Positions 51,755 through 63,101 are shown, numbered from the stretch's first letter. The stretch is 64,000 bases of DNA from Planctomycetota bacterium (GCA_039819165.1 JBCBSM010000002.1:171832-235831), one strand, 5' to 3'. Notes: generated by a model not told the origin, from the sequence alone. Translations and numbers: made by a program.

Positions 51755-52864
51755 CTAGCAGCCCGGCGGATGCCGCTTCAGGGACCTCGCGGCGATGCTG
51801 CGGAGTTCGGCGTCCTCCCGCGGGTCGTCCCGGAGGGCCTCGAGCGCCGCGGCGAGCGCCTCCGCCGCGGGCGAGGCGCCGTCCAGCTCCGCCAATCGGT
51901 TGCCCGCGGCGATCACCGCGTTGCGACGCATCATGCCGAGCGTCGCCCGCTTCATCGCCGACCGGGTGAACGCCGATCGTCGATCGGCCTCGGTCCAGCC
52001 GAGCACGTCGAGCAGGTCGAACGAATCCCGCTCGCTGGCATAGGCGGGATTGGGTCCAGCGGTGGCGTGCCGCCGTGGCGAGTTGTGCGGGCAGACCTCC
52101 TGGCAGACGTCGCAGCCGAAGAGCCAGTCGCCGATCGCGGGCTCGAACTCGGCAGGTATCGCGTGCCGACGCTCGATGGTCAGGTAGCTGATGCACCGGC
52201 GGGCGTCGACGCTATAGGGCGTAATAGCGCCGGTCGGGCAGGCATCGATGCACCGCGTGCACGTGCCGCAATGGTCCGCGACCGGGCCGTCGGCGGGCTC
52301 CAGGTCGAGGCTCGTCAGCACGCCGCCCAGAAGCAGCCAGCTGCCTCGCTCGGGGTGGATCAGCAGCGTGTGCTTGCCGGTCCACCCCAGGCCGGCGGCG
52401 ACGGCGAGATCGCGCTCATGCACCGGCGCCGTATCGACGAACGCCCGGAAGCGGCCTCGCGGATGCGCGGCGGCGAGCTCGTCGCACAGCGCGTGCAGCC
52501 GCTTCTTGATGACCCTGTGGTAGTCCCGCCCGCGGGCGTACCGCGCGATGCGGCCGTGCGTCGGCGGCAGCCGTTCGTCGCGATCGCCCCGTGTGGCGTA
52601 TTGGTCGGCGACCATCACCACCGAGCGGCAGCCCTCGAGCATGCCGCGCGGATCGGCCCGCAGATCGGCGTGCTCGGCGAGGTAGGCCATCGAGCCGTGC
52701 TTGCCGTCCTCGAGCCAGCCCTCGAAGAAGGTCGGATGCCGGATAGGCCCGGGCCGGGCGATGCCGGCGAGGGCGAAGCCCATGGCCTCGCAGCGGCGGA
52801 GGACCGATCGCGACCGTGCCGCCGGGTCTTCGCTGCCGCGGGAGGCGGGATCGTCGGCGGTCAA
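51755..52864 (-). CDS. queG: Epoxyqueuosine reductase QueG
   Basis: A 369-residue enzyme that reduces epoxyqueuosine to queuosine in tRNA using cobalamin and two 4Fe-4S clusters. The ferredoxin-type motifs are C-x2-C-x2-C-x3-C-P (GTCTRCIDACP) and the later CDVCQEVCPHN. The start is TTG at 52864, overlapping the stop of the upstream gene as TTGA, with GGAGG four bases before it. The next in-frame ATG lies inside conserved sequence. The C-terminal HEAT-like tail is present. Confidence 0.92.
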   Translation of the reverse strand: MTADDPASRGSEDPAARSRSVLRRCEAMGFALAGIARPGPIRHPTFFEGWLEDGKHGSMAYLAEHADLRADPRGMLEGCRSVVMVADQYATRGDRDERLPPTHGRIARYARGRDYHRVIKKRLHALCDELAAAHPRGRFRAFVDTAPVHERDLAVAAGLGWTGKHTLLIHPERGSWLLLGGVLTSLDLEPADGPVADHCGTCTRCIDACPTGAITPYSVDARRCISYLTIERRHAIPAEFEPAIGDWLFGCDVCQEVCPHNSPRRHATAGPNPAYASERDSFDLLDVLGWTEADRRSAFTRSAMKRATLGMMRRNAVIAAGNRLAELDGASPAAEALAAALEALRDDPREDAELRSIAARSLKRHPPGC

Positions 52865-53748
52865 GCCACCTCCGCGGCCTCGGTCACGTGTGCCTGCACC
52901 GCCTTGCCCGAGGACTCGCCGCCGAGCCAGCCGTAGATCCGGCGGATCGCGTCGGGCAGGACCTCGTCCGCGGGTGCGAGGTTGTCGTGCCACGCGGCGT
53001 CCCACTCGAAGCTCAGCCAGCCGTCGAAGTAGGGGTAGCCCGCCAACTCGCGAACGAAGGCCTCGGCCTCGCGATCGCCATCTCCCGGCAGGACCGGGAC
53101 GCCGCCGCGGACATCCTTGAGCCGCGCGAGGCGCAGGCGGCGGCCCAGCGTCCGCACGCCCTCGCCGAAGTCGTCGCCCGCGGCGTGCGCAACGGCGTTG
53201 CCGTAGCACGCGGCCGCCAATGGGCTATCGACCGCGTTGAGAACCTCCCGCAGGGCGGCGGCGGTGCGGAAGCTGCCGCCGTTCTCGAGCAGGATGGTCA
53301 CGCCGCGATGGCGGGCGTGGTCGGCGATGGTGGCCAGCCGCTGGGCGATGAGGCGAATCGCCGCGTGCCGGGTCTCGCCCTCGGGCACCTCGAAGCCAAA
53401 GAGCCGCACGAAGGGCGCCTCGATCTGCGACGCGAAGTCGACGATCCGCGTGGCGCGGCGGGTCTCCCGCTCCTGGTCGAACAGGAAGGTCCGTCCGATC
53501 ACGTGCGGGCGGATGGGCGTGTGCAGCGCAATCGAGGTCGCCAGGCAGCACACGTCCAGCCCCAGGTCGCCGAAGGTGCGGGCCACCTTGCGAGCGCCGG
53601 TCATCATGGGATCGCAGACGAATTGCCGCGAGCCGTAGCCGAAGGTCCGCAGTTCAACGCCATCGAATCCGAGTTCGGCCGCCGTTCGGGCGACCTCGTC
53701 GAGTTTCCACGCCGGACATGCAACGGTGCTGAATGCGGTGCGAATCAT
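52861..53748 (-). CDS. Sugar phosphate isomerase/epimerase-like TIM-barrel protein
   Basis: A 295-residue protein of the xylose-isomerase-like TIM barrel family. It has the sequence FDGVELRTFGYG near the N-terminus, a metal-type Glu in ILLENGG, and GWLSFEWDAAWHD near the end. Members are sugar epimerases or hydroxypyruvate isomerases. The start ATG 53748 fits family length. Its stop overlaps the queG start, making an isomerase-queG-ndh operon. The substrate is unknown. The 253 bases upstream hold no recognised element. Confidence 0.75.
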   Translation of the reverse strand: MIRTAFSTVACPAWKLDEVARTAAELGFDGVELRTFGYGSRQFVCDPMMTGARKVARTFGDLGLDVCCLATSIALHTPIRPHVIGRTFLFDQERETRRATRIVDFASQIEAPFVRLFGFEVPEGETRHAAIRLIAQRLATIADHARHRGVTILLENGGSFRTAAALREVLNAVDSPLAAACYGNAVAHAAGDDFGEGVRTLGRRLRLARLKDVRGGVPVLPGDGDREAEAFVRELAGYPYFDGWLSFEWDAAWHDNLAPADEVLPDAIRRIYGWLGGESSGKAVQAHVTEAAEVA

Positions 53749-54001
53749 GATCGGCGTCCCCGTTCTGGGCCCCGGCAGGCTGCCATTCCGCCGGTACCGC
53801 CCGACGCGGACGGATCGTACGAGCGACCCTTCGGCGATCAAACGGCTCGCGTCGGCCCTGCCCCGGCACCCCCCGCCGACGCGCACTCCACACGCGGATG
53901 ATGCCGGTTGCGCCGCCTGGCGCGGCGTGCATCGGCACAACACGGACGAGAGACCGGCCCCGCCCCTGGCCTGGGGAGGCGGCCTTTAGGAAGGTGTGCG
54001 C

Positions 54002-54238
54002 ATGGACCTACGCAAGAGGGCAACAAGCCGCGACCGGCGCGTGCCGCGCCGCGCCGCCATCGCGGCCGCGGGACTGGTGGTCGCGCTCGCCGCCGTCGGT
54101 TCGCAGGGCTGCGGCTCGAGCGGCCGCAGCATCGGTCCGCCGCACGCCGAGCGGGGCTCGATGCCCGAGTGGGCCTGGGCCCCGCCGCCCGCCGCCGACC
54201 GCGGCGGCTCGCTGGTGTTCGATCGCCCCCAGCCCTAG
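54002..54238 (+). CDS. Small probable lipoprotein
   Basis: A 78-residue protein. The N-terminus is very basic (RKRATSRDRRVPRR), followed by a hydrophobic stretch and SQGC, a poor lipobox match; the mature part is short and Pro/Ala-rich. AGGAAGG lies seven bases before ATG 54002. A GTG two codons upstream is a less likely start. I do not recognise it. Confidence 0.5.
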   Translation: MDLRKRATSRDRRVPRRAAIAAAGLVVALAAVGSQGCGSSGRSIGPPHAERGSMPEWAWAPPPAADRGGSLVFDRPQP

Positions 54239-54293
54239 GGAGGCAACTGGACCGTCCCGGCACGCGAACAAGGGTGGCCGGCCCCGAAGGAGG

Positions 54294-54668
54294 TCACGCC
54301 TCGGTCGGCAGGCCCGCCTCGGTCCAGCCGCGGTAGCCGCCGTCCATGGAGATGACCCTGCCGTAGCCCATCTTCTGTAAGTTGTCGGCGGCCAGAGCGG
54401 AGCGAAAGCCGCCGCCGCAGTAGAGCACGATCGTGCGATCGGTATCGGGGATTGCGGCCTCGATGTCGCGCTCGATGACGCCCTTGCCCAGGTGTCGAGC
54501 GCCCGGCAGCCTGCCGTTGGCGAACTCGCTCTCCTCGCGGACGTCGACGAGATCGAAGTCCTCGCCCGCGTCGAGCATCGCCCGCACGTGGTCGACGCTG
54601 CACTCGGAGATTCGCGTCCGCGCGTCGTCGCAGATCGCAAGAAAACGGGGCGGATGTTGCTTGGCCAT
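54294..54668 (-). CDS. Rhodanese-domain protein
   Basis: A 124-residue single-domain rhodanese, with the motifs DLVDVREESEFANG and the catalytic loop Y83-C84-G-G-G-F-R. Such proteins carry sulfur as a persulfide on the cysteine, for thiosulfate or tRNA thiolation chemistry. The start ATG 54668 matches family length. It is divergent from argC. Confidence 0.82.
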   Translation of the reverse strand: MAKQHPPRFLAICDDARTRISECSVDHVRAMLDAGEDFDLVDVREESEFANGRLPGARHLGKGVIERDIEAAIPDTDRTIVLYCGGGFRSALAADNLQKMGYGRVISMDGGYRGWTEAGLPTEA

Positions 54669-54747
54669 GGCGGAATCCTTGCACGCCAGGGCGCGTTCCG
54701 GCGGCCGACGGGCGCGAATGAAGAATGCGAGCCCGGCGTTGGTAGGC

Positions 54748-54776
54748 TTGCGATCGTCCGGGATTACCGGTACTCT
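54748..54776 (+). promoter_or_regulatory. Candidate promoter of the arginine operon
   Basis: TTGCGA at 54748-54753 and TACTCT at 54771-54776 are 17 bases apart and lie about 60 bases before the argC ATG. No clear ARG box is identified. Confidence 0.4.
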
Positions 54777-54838
54777 GGATGGAGCATGACCGGATTGACA
54801 CCGAGCACAGTCCACCCCGACCGCGACGGCCCGGCGGC

Positions 54839-55891
54839 ATGACCCACCGCGTTGCCATCGCGGGCGCGACCGGATATACCGGGCTCGAGTTGATCGAGCT
54901 CGTGCTGGCCCATCCCGAATTCGAGCTGGCGGGCGTATTCGGCTCCCCGGGCGGCGGCCATGGCGGCCGGCCCGTCGGCGAGGTGTTCGGCCGGCTGCAT
55001 GGCCGCACCGACCTCGCCATCGAGGATGGGACGCCCGACGCGATCCTGGCGTGCCGGCCGTCGGTCGTGTTCCTCTGCACGCCACACGAGGCCAGCGCGG
55101 CGCTCGCGCCGGCCCTGCTCGACGGCGTCGAGATCGTCGCGGACCTGTCGGGCGCGTTCCGGCTGCCGGACCCGGCGGACTACCCGAGGCACTACGGCTT
55201 CGAGCACCCGGCTCCCGACCTCCTCCGCGAGGCGGCGTACGGACTGCCCGAGCTCGACCCCGCTGGCCTGCGGGACGCGCGGCTGATCGCCTGCCCGGGC
55301 TGCTACCCGACGGCGAGCCTGCTGCCCATGCGGCCGCTGCTGGACGCCGGCGTCGTCGAGGCGGACTGGACGCCGCTGATCGACGCGGTGAGCGGCATCA
55401 GCGGCGCGGGGCGGGCGGCGTCGCCGCGGACGGCCTTCGGCGAGGTGAGCCTGCAGCCGTACAACGTGCTGGCGCACCGCCACCAGCCCGAGATCTCGAC
55501 GCACGCCGGCCGGGGCGTGCTGTTCACGCCCAGCGTGGCGCCATTCTTCCGCGGCATGCTGAGCGTCGTGCACCTGCGGCTGGCGGAGGCGATGGACGCC
55601 GCCAACGTCCGCGGCGTGCTCGCATCGGCCTACGCGGATCGGCCGTTCGTGCGAATGCTGCCCCACCGCGCGTGGCCCGCGGTCCTCGGCGTGGAGCGGA
55701 CCAACTTCGCCGACATCGGCGTCGCGGTCGACGACTCGGGCACGCACGCCGTCGTGGCGTGCGCCATCGACAACCTGCTCAAGGGCGCCTCGGGCCAGGC
55801 CTTGCAGGCGGTGAACGTGCGGCTGGGGCTGCCCGAGACGCTCGGGCTGCTGCCCGCAACCGGCGCGCACGCCGCGGGAGGATCGCCTTGA
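54839..55891 (+). CDS. argC: N-acetyl-gamma-glutamyl-phosphate reductase
   Basis: A 350-residue enzyme that reduces N-acetylglutamyl phosphate to the semialdehyde, the third step of arginine synthesis. The N-terminal GATGYTG nucleotide motif (residues 9-15) and the active-site CPGCYPT with C155 are visible. ATG 54839 fits the family start. It opens the operon argC-argB-argF-argG-argH; argJ and argD are not in the window. Confidence 0.93.
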   Translation: MTHRVAIAGATGYTGLELIELVLAHPEFELAGVFGSPGGGHGGRPVGEVFGRLHGRTDLAIEDGTPDAILACRPSVVFLCTPHEASAALAPALLDGVEIVADLSGAFRLPDPADYPRHYGFEHPAPDLLREAAYGLPELDPAGLRDARLIACPGCYPTASLLPMRPLLDAGVVEADWTPLIDAVSGISGAGRAASPRTAFGEVSLQPYNVLAHRHQPEISTHAGRGVLFTPSVAPFFRGMLSVVHLRLAEAMDAANVRGVLASAYADRPFVRMLPHRAWPAVLGVERTNFADIGVAVDDSGTHAVVACAIDNLLKGASGQALQAVNVRLGLPETLGLLPATGAHAAGGSP

Positions 55892-56706
55892 GCGTCATCG
55901 TGCTCAAGCTCGGCGGCTCGGGCGTGGACGCGGCGATCGCCCGCGAGCCCATCCTCGACGCCATCGCGGGCCTCGCCGAGCACGAGCGACTGGTGCTGGT
56001 GCACGGCGGCGGCGAGGCGGTCAGCCGCCGCATGGCCGCCCTGGGCATCGAGCGGCGGAAGGTGCAGGGCCTGCGGGTGACCGACGACGCCGCGATCGGC
56101 GAGGTCGTCGCCACGCTGGCCGGGCTGGTGAACCACCAGCTCGTCGCGGCGCTGCGGGCCCACGACATCGACGCCGCCGGCCTCACGCTGACCGGGGCCG
56201 GCCTGCGGTGCCTCCGCCGGCAGCCCGTGGGCGGCGTGGACCTCGGGCACGTGGGCGTGGTGGCGCCCAACGGCGAGGGCGGCGATGCGCTGGCACTCGA
56301 CGCCCTGCTCGGGGCCGGCATCGTCCCGGTCGTGTCGTGCATCGGCGCCGACGACGACGGCGCGCCGCTGAACGTCAACGCCGATGATGCGGCCGCGGGC
56401 GTCGCCGACGTGCTGGGCGCGGCCCAGCTCGCGCTGCTGACCGACACCCCCGGCGTGCTGCAGCGAGACGGCCGCGCGATCGAGCGGCTCGACCGACCGA
56501 CCGCCGAGGCCCTGATCGAAAGCCGGGTCATCGAGGGCGGCATGGTGCCCAAGGTGCGAGCGGCGTTGGATCTGTCGGCGCGGCTGCGTTCGCCGGTCCG
56601 CATCGCGTCATGGCGGGATACGGCCTCGCCCTGGTGGCAGGACCCCAACTCCGCGGGCGGCACGACGCTGCTCGACCTGCCCAGCCAGAAGCCACCGGGA
56701 GCGTAG
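55888..56706 (+). CDS. argB: Acetylglutamate kinase
   Basis: A 272-residue amino acid kinase that phosphorylates N-acetylglutamate. The N-terminal VLKLGGS and LVHGGG motifs bind ATP; GLTLTGAG and NVNADDAAAGVAD follow. The start is a TTG overlapping the argC stop as TTGA, with GGAGG six bases upstream, so translation is coupled to argC. A LysZ-type kinase is possible by family, but the arginine context favours ArgB. Confidence 0.88.
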   Translation: MSVIVLKLGGSGVDAAIAREPILDAIAGLAEHERLVLVHGGGEAVSRRMAALGIERRKVQGLRVTDDAAIGEVVATLAGLVNHQLVAALRAHDIDAAGLTLTGAGLRCLRRQPVGGVDLGHVGVVAPNGEGGDALALDALLGAGIVPVVSCIGADDDGAPLNVNADDAAAGVADVLGAAQLALLTDTPGVLQRDGRAIERLDRPTAEALIESRVIEGGMVPKVRAALDLSARLRSPVRIASWRDTASPWWQDPNSAGGTTLLDLPSQKPPGA

Positions 56707-56707
56707 C

Positions 56708-57673
56708 GTGGCCCATCGCGCATCCGTTGACGTGACCGTTCCGCGGGCCTTGCTATCGGTCGCCGACCTGGAGCCCGCATCGATCCGCGGCGTGCTGGAC
56801 CTGGCCGGCAGGCTCCGCGGCCGCTGGTCCAAGCCGCCCACGCCGCTGCACGGCATGGCGATCGCCGCGGTGTTCGAGAAGCCCTCGCTCCGCACGCGGG
56901 CATCCTTCGAGATCGGGCTGACCCGCCTGGGCGCACACGTCGTGTACATGGACCAGGCCGGCTCGCCCCTGGGCGAGCGCGAGTCCATCCGCGACTTCGC
57001 CCGCACGCTGGAGCGGTACGCCGACGCGACGGTCGCCCGCGTGCGGTCGCACGCCAGCCTCGAGGAACTCGCCGAGCACACCCGGCGGCCGCTGATCAAC
57101 GCCCTGAGCGACCTGGAGCACCCGTGCCAGGCACTCGGCGATGCTCTGACCATCCATGTGGCCCTCGGCGGCGTCACCGGCGTCCGCGTGGCGTTCATCG
57201 GCGACGGCAACAACGTGTGCCACTCGCTGCTGCTGGTGCTGGGCGCCCTGGGCGGGCACGCCACGGTCATCTCGCCGTCGGCCTACGGCCCGCAGGCCAT
57301 GATCGTCGAGCGGGCCCGCACGCTCGCCAACGCCTCGGGCGGCTCGATCACCCTGAGCACCAACCCCGAGGCCGTCGCGGGCCACGACGTGATCTACACC
57401 GATACCTGGGTCTCGATGGGCAGCGAGGCCGAACGCGAGGAGCGGGTCGAGGCCTTCCAGCGGTACCGGGTGACCGCCGAGCTGATGCGGCACGCCGGCT
57501 CGGGCGGCCGGCCCGCGCGGTTCATGCACTGCCTGCCGGCCTGCCGGGGCGTCGAAGTCGACGACGAGGTCATCGACGGCCAGCACTCCATCGTCTACGA
57601 CCAGGCGGAAAACCGCATGCACGCCCAGAACGCGCTGGCCGTTATGATGCTCGACCAGCACCGCCCCCAGTAA
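56708..57673 (+). CDS. argF: Ornithine carbamoyltransferase
   Basis: A 321-residue transferase that makes citrulline from ornithine and carbamoyl phosphate. The carbamoyl-phosphate site is seen as FEKPSLRTRASFE (S and RTR), and HPCQALGD and MHCLPACRG are also present; the last is the ornithine-site loop. The start is GTG 56708, with GGGAG six bases upstream. The stop codon is the first unit of a 13-base repeat before argG. Confidence 0.92.
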   Translation: MAHRASVDVTVPRALLSVADLEPASIRGVLDLAGRLRGRWSKPPTPLHGMAIAAVFEKPSLRTRASFEIGLTRLGAHVVYMDQAGSPLGERESIRDFARTLERYADATVARVRSHASLEELAEHTRRPLINALSDLEHPCQALGDALTIHVALGGVTGVRVAFIGDGNNVCHSLLLVLGALGGHATVISPSAYGPQAMIVERARTLANASGGSITLSTNPEAVAGHDVIYTDTWVSMGSEAEREERVEAFQRYRVTAELMRHAGSGGRPARFMHCLPACRGVEVDDEVIDGQHSIVYDQAENRMHAQNALAVMMLDQHRPQ

Positions 57674-57722
57674 CCACCAGCAGTAACCGCCAGCAGTAGC
57701 CGCCAGCAGCAACCGACCGCAG
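57671..57722 (+). repeat. 13-base tandem repeat between argF and argG
   Basis: Four units of 13 bases begin at the argF stop codon: TAACCACCAGCAG, TAACCGCCAGCAG, TAGCCGCCAGCAG and CAACCGACCGCAG. The first two are nearly identical. The unit length is not a multiple of three, and the array fills most of the 76-base gap. It may be an mRNA spacer produced by slippage, possibly with an effect on coupling or stability. Confidence 0.85.
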
Positions 57723-57749
57723 CCGCACGGCTACGCCAGGAATGCCCGC

Positions 57750-59002
57750 ATGACGCCGCCCCCGCAAGACGCCCGCCGCGTGGTGCTCGCCTATTCGGGC
57801 GGGCTGGATACCTCGGCCATCGTGCCCTGGCTCGTCGAGACCTACGGCTACGAGGTGCACTGCTTCGTGGCCGACGTCGGCCAGGGTGCCGAAGAACTCC
57901 AGGGCGTCGAGGACAAGGCCCGCGCCAGCGGCGCCGCCAGCTGCAAGGTCGACGACCTCCGCGCGTCGTTCGTCGAGGACTACGTGTTCCCCACGCTGAT
58001 CGCGGGCTGCACCTACGAGCACACCTATCTGCTGGGCACCGCGATGGCGCGGCCGGTGATCGCGGCCGCCCAGGTCGCCTACGCCCGCGAGGTGGGCGCC
58101 ACCGCCCTCTGCCACGGCTGCACCGGCAAGGGCAACGACCAGATCCGCTTCGAGGCGGGTTTCGCGGCGCTGGCGCCGCAGATGGAGGTCATCGCCCCCT
58201 GGCGGACCTGGGACATGCACTCCCGCGAGGACCTGCTGGACTACCTCGCCGAGCGCCAAATCCCCACCACCTCCAGCGCCGCCAAGATCTACAGCCGCGA
58301 CCGCAACCTATGGCACATCTCGCACGAGGGCGGCCCGATCGAGGACACCTGGAGCCCCCCGCCACCCGACGTGTGGATGATGAGCCGCGACCTCGACGAG
58401 ACGCCGACCGACCCCGAGGTCGTGCGGCTGGCCTTCGAGGACGGGCGGCCCGTCGCGGTCGACGGCGAGGCGCTGGGCGGCGTGGCCCTCATCGAGCGGC
58501 TCAACGATCTGGGCGGCCGGCACGGCGTGGGCCGCGTCGACATCGTCGAGAACCGCGTCGTGGGCATCAAGTCCCGCGGGCTCTACGAAACCCCGGGCGG
58601 AACGATCCTGGTCGCGGCGCTGCGGGCCCTCGAGGAGCTCGCCTTCGACCGCGACGCGCGACGCTACCGCGAGCACATGGCTGCCACCTTCGGCGAGATC
58701 GTCTACGCCGGCAAGTGGTTCACGCCGCTGCGGCAGGCCGTTAGCGCCGCCGCCGAGAGCATGGCGTCGCGATTGACCGGAGAGGTGGCCGTCCGGCTGC
58801 ACCGCGGGCACGCGGTCGTCGAGCAGCGGCGGTGCGAGGCCGCCCTCTACGACCCCTCGCTGGCGTCCTTCAGCGACACGCCCTTCTACGACCAGAAGCA
58901 CGCCGAGGGCTTCATCCGCCTGTGGACGCTGCCCCAGCGCGTCGAGGCGACCCGGCTGGAGCGTGAGCGGTCGTCCGACGCCGTCGCCGAGCAGCGGCCA
59001 TC

Positions 59003-59006
<4 letters not shown>
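57750..59006 (+). CDS. argG: Argininosuccinate synthase
   Basis: A 418-residue enzyme that joins citrulline and aspartate using ATP. The ATP pyrophosphatase motif AYSGGLDTS is at residues 14-22, and the substrate segments CTGKGNDQIRFE and SRGLYETPGGT are clear. The C-terminus is extended by a short hydrophilic tail. Its stop overlaps argH as ATGA. Confidence 0.95.
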
Positions 59007-60382
<1,376 letters not shown>

Positions 60383-60572
60383 GTCGTTGCGGCCCAAGCC
60401 ATGCGGCGGTGCGAGCGGGTCGCAGGCCGCCCATCTTGCCCATTCCATCGAGGAAAACGCCAATACGCGTTCTCTCATGCGCGGAGGACGCAATCTACGA
60501 TCCGCCCCGTTTGCGGGGGGTCGCGCGACGCTATGAGGCCCGGCGGCCCCGCGAACACCGGAGACACACAAC

Positions 60573-62777
60573 ATGCTCGGCACCACCCGAGATTCCACCC
60601 ATCCGAGGCGTGTGTGCGTCCGCCTCGCGATTGCTACGGCATGCGCGGCCGCCGGCGCCGCGACGGCGCACCAGGACGCGCAGGCGGCACGCTCCACCGA
60701 CGCGGTCGCCGCCGGCCACGATCGCGGCACCCTCATGCTCCGCTACGCCGAGTTCGACCCGCTGCGGGTCGTGCCGGCGACGCCCGATGCGCTGACGGCG
60801 GACGCGACCCACGACGCCCACATCGTGCAGTTCGCTACGGCGATCACGCATGCTGATCGCGAGTCACTCGGCCGCGCCGGCGCCCGCATCGCGAAGCACC
60901 TGCCGTTCAACGCGTACATCGTGCGCGGCGATGCGGCGGTCGTCGATGCGGTCGCCGGCCTGTCCTCGGTCCGCTGGGTGGGTCCGTACCACCCGGCCTA
61001 CAAGCTGGACGAGCCGCTGCTCCAGGATCTCGCCACCGGCGCATCCGGCGACGACGCACGGCTGTACTCGATCCAGATGCTCGAGCGCGGTCCGAAGGAC
61101 CAGAACGCCATCGCGGGCTTCGTGCAGTCGATCGGCGGCGTGGTGACCGGCGCGGAGCCCGAGGGCTTCCGCATCGAGGCGCGGCTGACGCTCGACCAGC
61201 TCGCCGAGGTCGCCAACCGGGGTGAGGTCCAATTCATAGACGCCAAGGGGCCGGGCGAGGACGACATGGACATCGTCCGCGGTTTCGGCGGGGCCGACAC
61301 CGTCGAGCGCATCGCGGGCTACACCGGGCTGGGCGTGCGGGCCGAGGTGCTCGACGGCGGCCTGCGGACCACGCACGTCGACTTCGCGGCGCGGCCTCCC
61401 ATCCTGCACGGGCCCAACGGCGGCATCTACACGCACGGCACGCCCGTGTACGGCATCGTCTTCGGCGATGGCTCGGGCGATGCCCGCTACCGCGGGCTGC
61501 TGCCCGATGCCCGGGGCATCTTCGCGTCGTATCCGCGGCTGGACCTGCTGGGCGGCCCGATCACCCGATACGCCCACACGGCCGAGCTGGTCGACCCGGA
61601 TGGCGTATACCGCGCGGTGTTCCAGACCAACAGCTGGGGCGATCCCCGGACGAGCGACTACACGACGATCTCGGCGCAGATGGACGACATCATCCTGCTG
61701 CACGACATCCTGATCACCCAGAGCCAGTCCAACTCGGGCGATACGCAATCGAGGCCGCAGGCCTGGGCCAAGAACATCGTGTCGGTGGGCGGCATCGGCC
61801 ACTTCGATACCGCGGGCCGCGACGACGACCGGCACACGGGCGCGAGCACCGGGCCGGCGGCCGACGGCCGCATCAAGCCCGACCTGTCGCACTTCTACGA
61901 CGTCGTGGACACGACCGCGGGCGTGGGCGACACGCTGTACACGACCTTCGGCGGCACCAGCGGCGCCACGCCGATCACCGCGGGACACTTCGGCCTGCTC
62001 TTCCAGATGTGGGCCGACGCGGGGCCCGCGCTCAACTCGGCCGAAGAGCAGAGCGTCTTCGAGGCTCGACCACACGCGGCGACGGCCAAGGCGCTGATGA
62101 TCAACACCGCGACGCCCTGGCCGCTGGGCCCGCGGATCCAGCGGCTCGAGCAGGGCTGGGGCGCCGCCAACGTCGCCACGCTGCTGCGGGACCTGGACCG
62201 CATGCTGGTCGTCGACGAGACCGAGGTGCTCGACGCCGTCGGCGACCTTCGCGAGTACGTCGTCATGGTGCCCGAGGGCGAGGCCGAGCTCAAGATCACG
62301 CTGGCGTTCCTGGATCCGGCGGGCACGACCTCCTCGACGATCCATCGCATCAACGACCTCGACCTGGAGGTCCGCGCCCCCGATGGCACGCGGTACTTCG
62401 GCAACAACGGGCTGCTCGGGCGTGCGTACTCGCTACCTGGTGGGGCCGCGAGCGACGTGGACACCGTGGAGAACGTGTTCGTTGAGGCGCCGATACCCGG
62501 CCACTGGGTCGTGCGGGTGGTCGTCGAAGAGCTGAACGAGGACGCACGCCTCGAGACGCCCGAGATCGACATGGACTACGCGCTGGTCGTCCGGGGCATC
62601 CGGCCGTGCCGGGGCGACTTCGATGGCAGCGGCTCGACCGACGCCTTCGACTTCCTGGCGTTCCAGAACGCCTTCGACGCGGGCGACCCGCTGGCCGACT
62701 TCGACGCCGGCGGCACGCTGGACATCTTCGACTTCCTGGAGTTCGTCAACGCCTTCGTCGTCGGCTGCGAGCGGTAG
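60573..62777 (+). CDS. Secreted subtilisin-like (S8) protease with C-terminal dockerin-like repeat
   Basis: A 734-residue exported protease. The catalytic triad is complete: D in EVLDGGL, H in THGTPVYG, and S in GGTSGATP, with the oxyanion-hole Asn in TNSWG. A jellyroll-type domain lies after the protease domain (about residues 540-675). The C-terminal 60 residues form a double calcium-loop unit, DFDGSGSTDAFDFLAFQNAF and DFDAGGTLDIFDFLEFVNAF, common in Phycisphaerales exported proteins and resembling dockerin type I. A signal sequence is present near residues 16-33. GGAG lies nine bases before the ATG. Confidence 0.85.
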   Translation: MLGTTRDSTHPRRVCVRLAIATACAAAGAATAHQDAQAARSTDAVAAGHDRGTLMLRYAEFDPLRVVPATPDALTADATHDAHIVQFATAITHADRESLGRAGARIAKHLPFNAYIVRGDAAVVDAVAGLSSVRWVGPYHPAYKLDEPLLQDLATGASGDDARLYSIQMLERGPKDQNAIAGFVQSIGGVVTGAEPEGFRIEARLTLDQLAEVANRGEVQFIDAKGPGEDDMDIVRGFGGADTVERIAGYTGLGVRAEVLDGGLRTTHVDFAARPPILHGPNGGIYTHGTPVYGIVFGDGSGDARYRGLLPDARGIFASYPRLDLLGGPITRYAHTAELVDPDGVYRAVFQTNSWGDPRTSDYTTISAQMDDIILLHDILITQSQSNSGDTQSRPQAWAKNIVSVGGIGHFDTAGRDDDRHTGASTGPAADGRIKPDLSHFYDVVDTTAGVGDTLYTTFGGTSGATPITAGHFGLLFQMWADAGPALNSAEEQSVFEARPHAATAKALMINTATPWPLGPRIQRLEQGWGAANVATLLRDLDRMLVVDETEVLDAVGDLREYVVMVPEGEAELKITLAFLDPAGTTSSTIHRINDLDLEVRAPDGTRYFGNNGLLGRAYSLPGGAASDVDTVENVFVEAPIPGHWVVRVVVEELNEDARLETPEIDMDYALVVRGIRPCRGDFDGSGSTDAFDFLAFQNAFDAGDPLADFDAGGTLDIFDFLEFVNAFVVGCER

Positions 62778-62783
62778 CGGCCG

Positions 62784-63101
62784 CTAGTTGCCGCGGGCGA
62801 TGGGCGTGCCGCCCCTGGCCTGCTCGAGGGCACCGATGACGGCCTCGGACCCGTAGGCGTTTCGCATCCAGGGGGTGTCACCCCGGATGCCGGGCCCGTA
62901 GACAGCGAGCACGGGCGGGGCCGTCTGCCCGAGCTCCTTCATGAGCGTCCATCCCGGCTGGTTTGTCGTGGTCAGGTCCGCCTCGAGCAGGACCACATCA
63001 TCGGCCTGGAGGCGAGACCGCACCGGATCGACATCGAGCACGGTGCGCTCGAGTGACTTGATGTTGATGCTCCAGTCGGCCGTGAAGTTGACGACGACGG
63101 T
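62784..63101 (-). pseudogene. Second thioredoxin domain of the dsbD-like gene, cut off by TAG and lacking CxxC
   Basis: In frame with and directly following the dsbD stop at 63102, about 105 codons read as a second thioredoxin domain (TVVVNFTADW..., VLAVYGPGIRGDTPWMRNAYGSEAV). It aligns without gaps to the first domain at an offset of exactly 390 bases. Where the first copy has WCLNCK, this one has WSINIK, so both cysteines are gone. The tail is open to a TAG at 62784. It is either a decaying duplicate or a stretch read through at the TAG. Confidence 0.7.
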
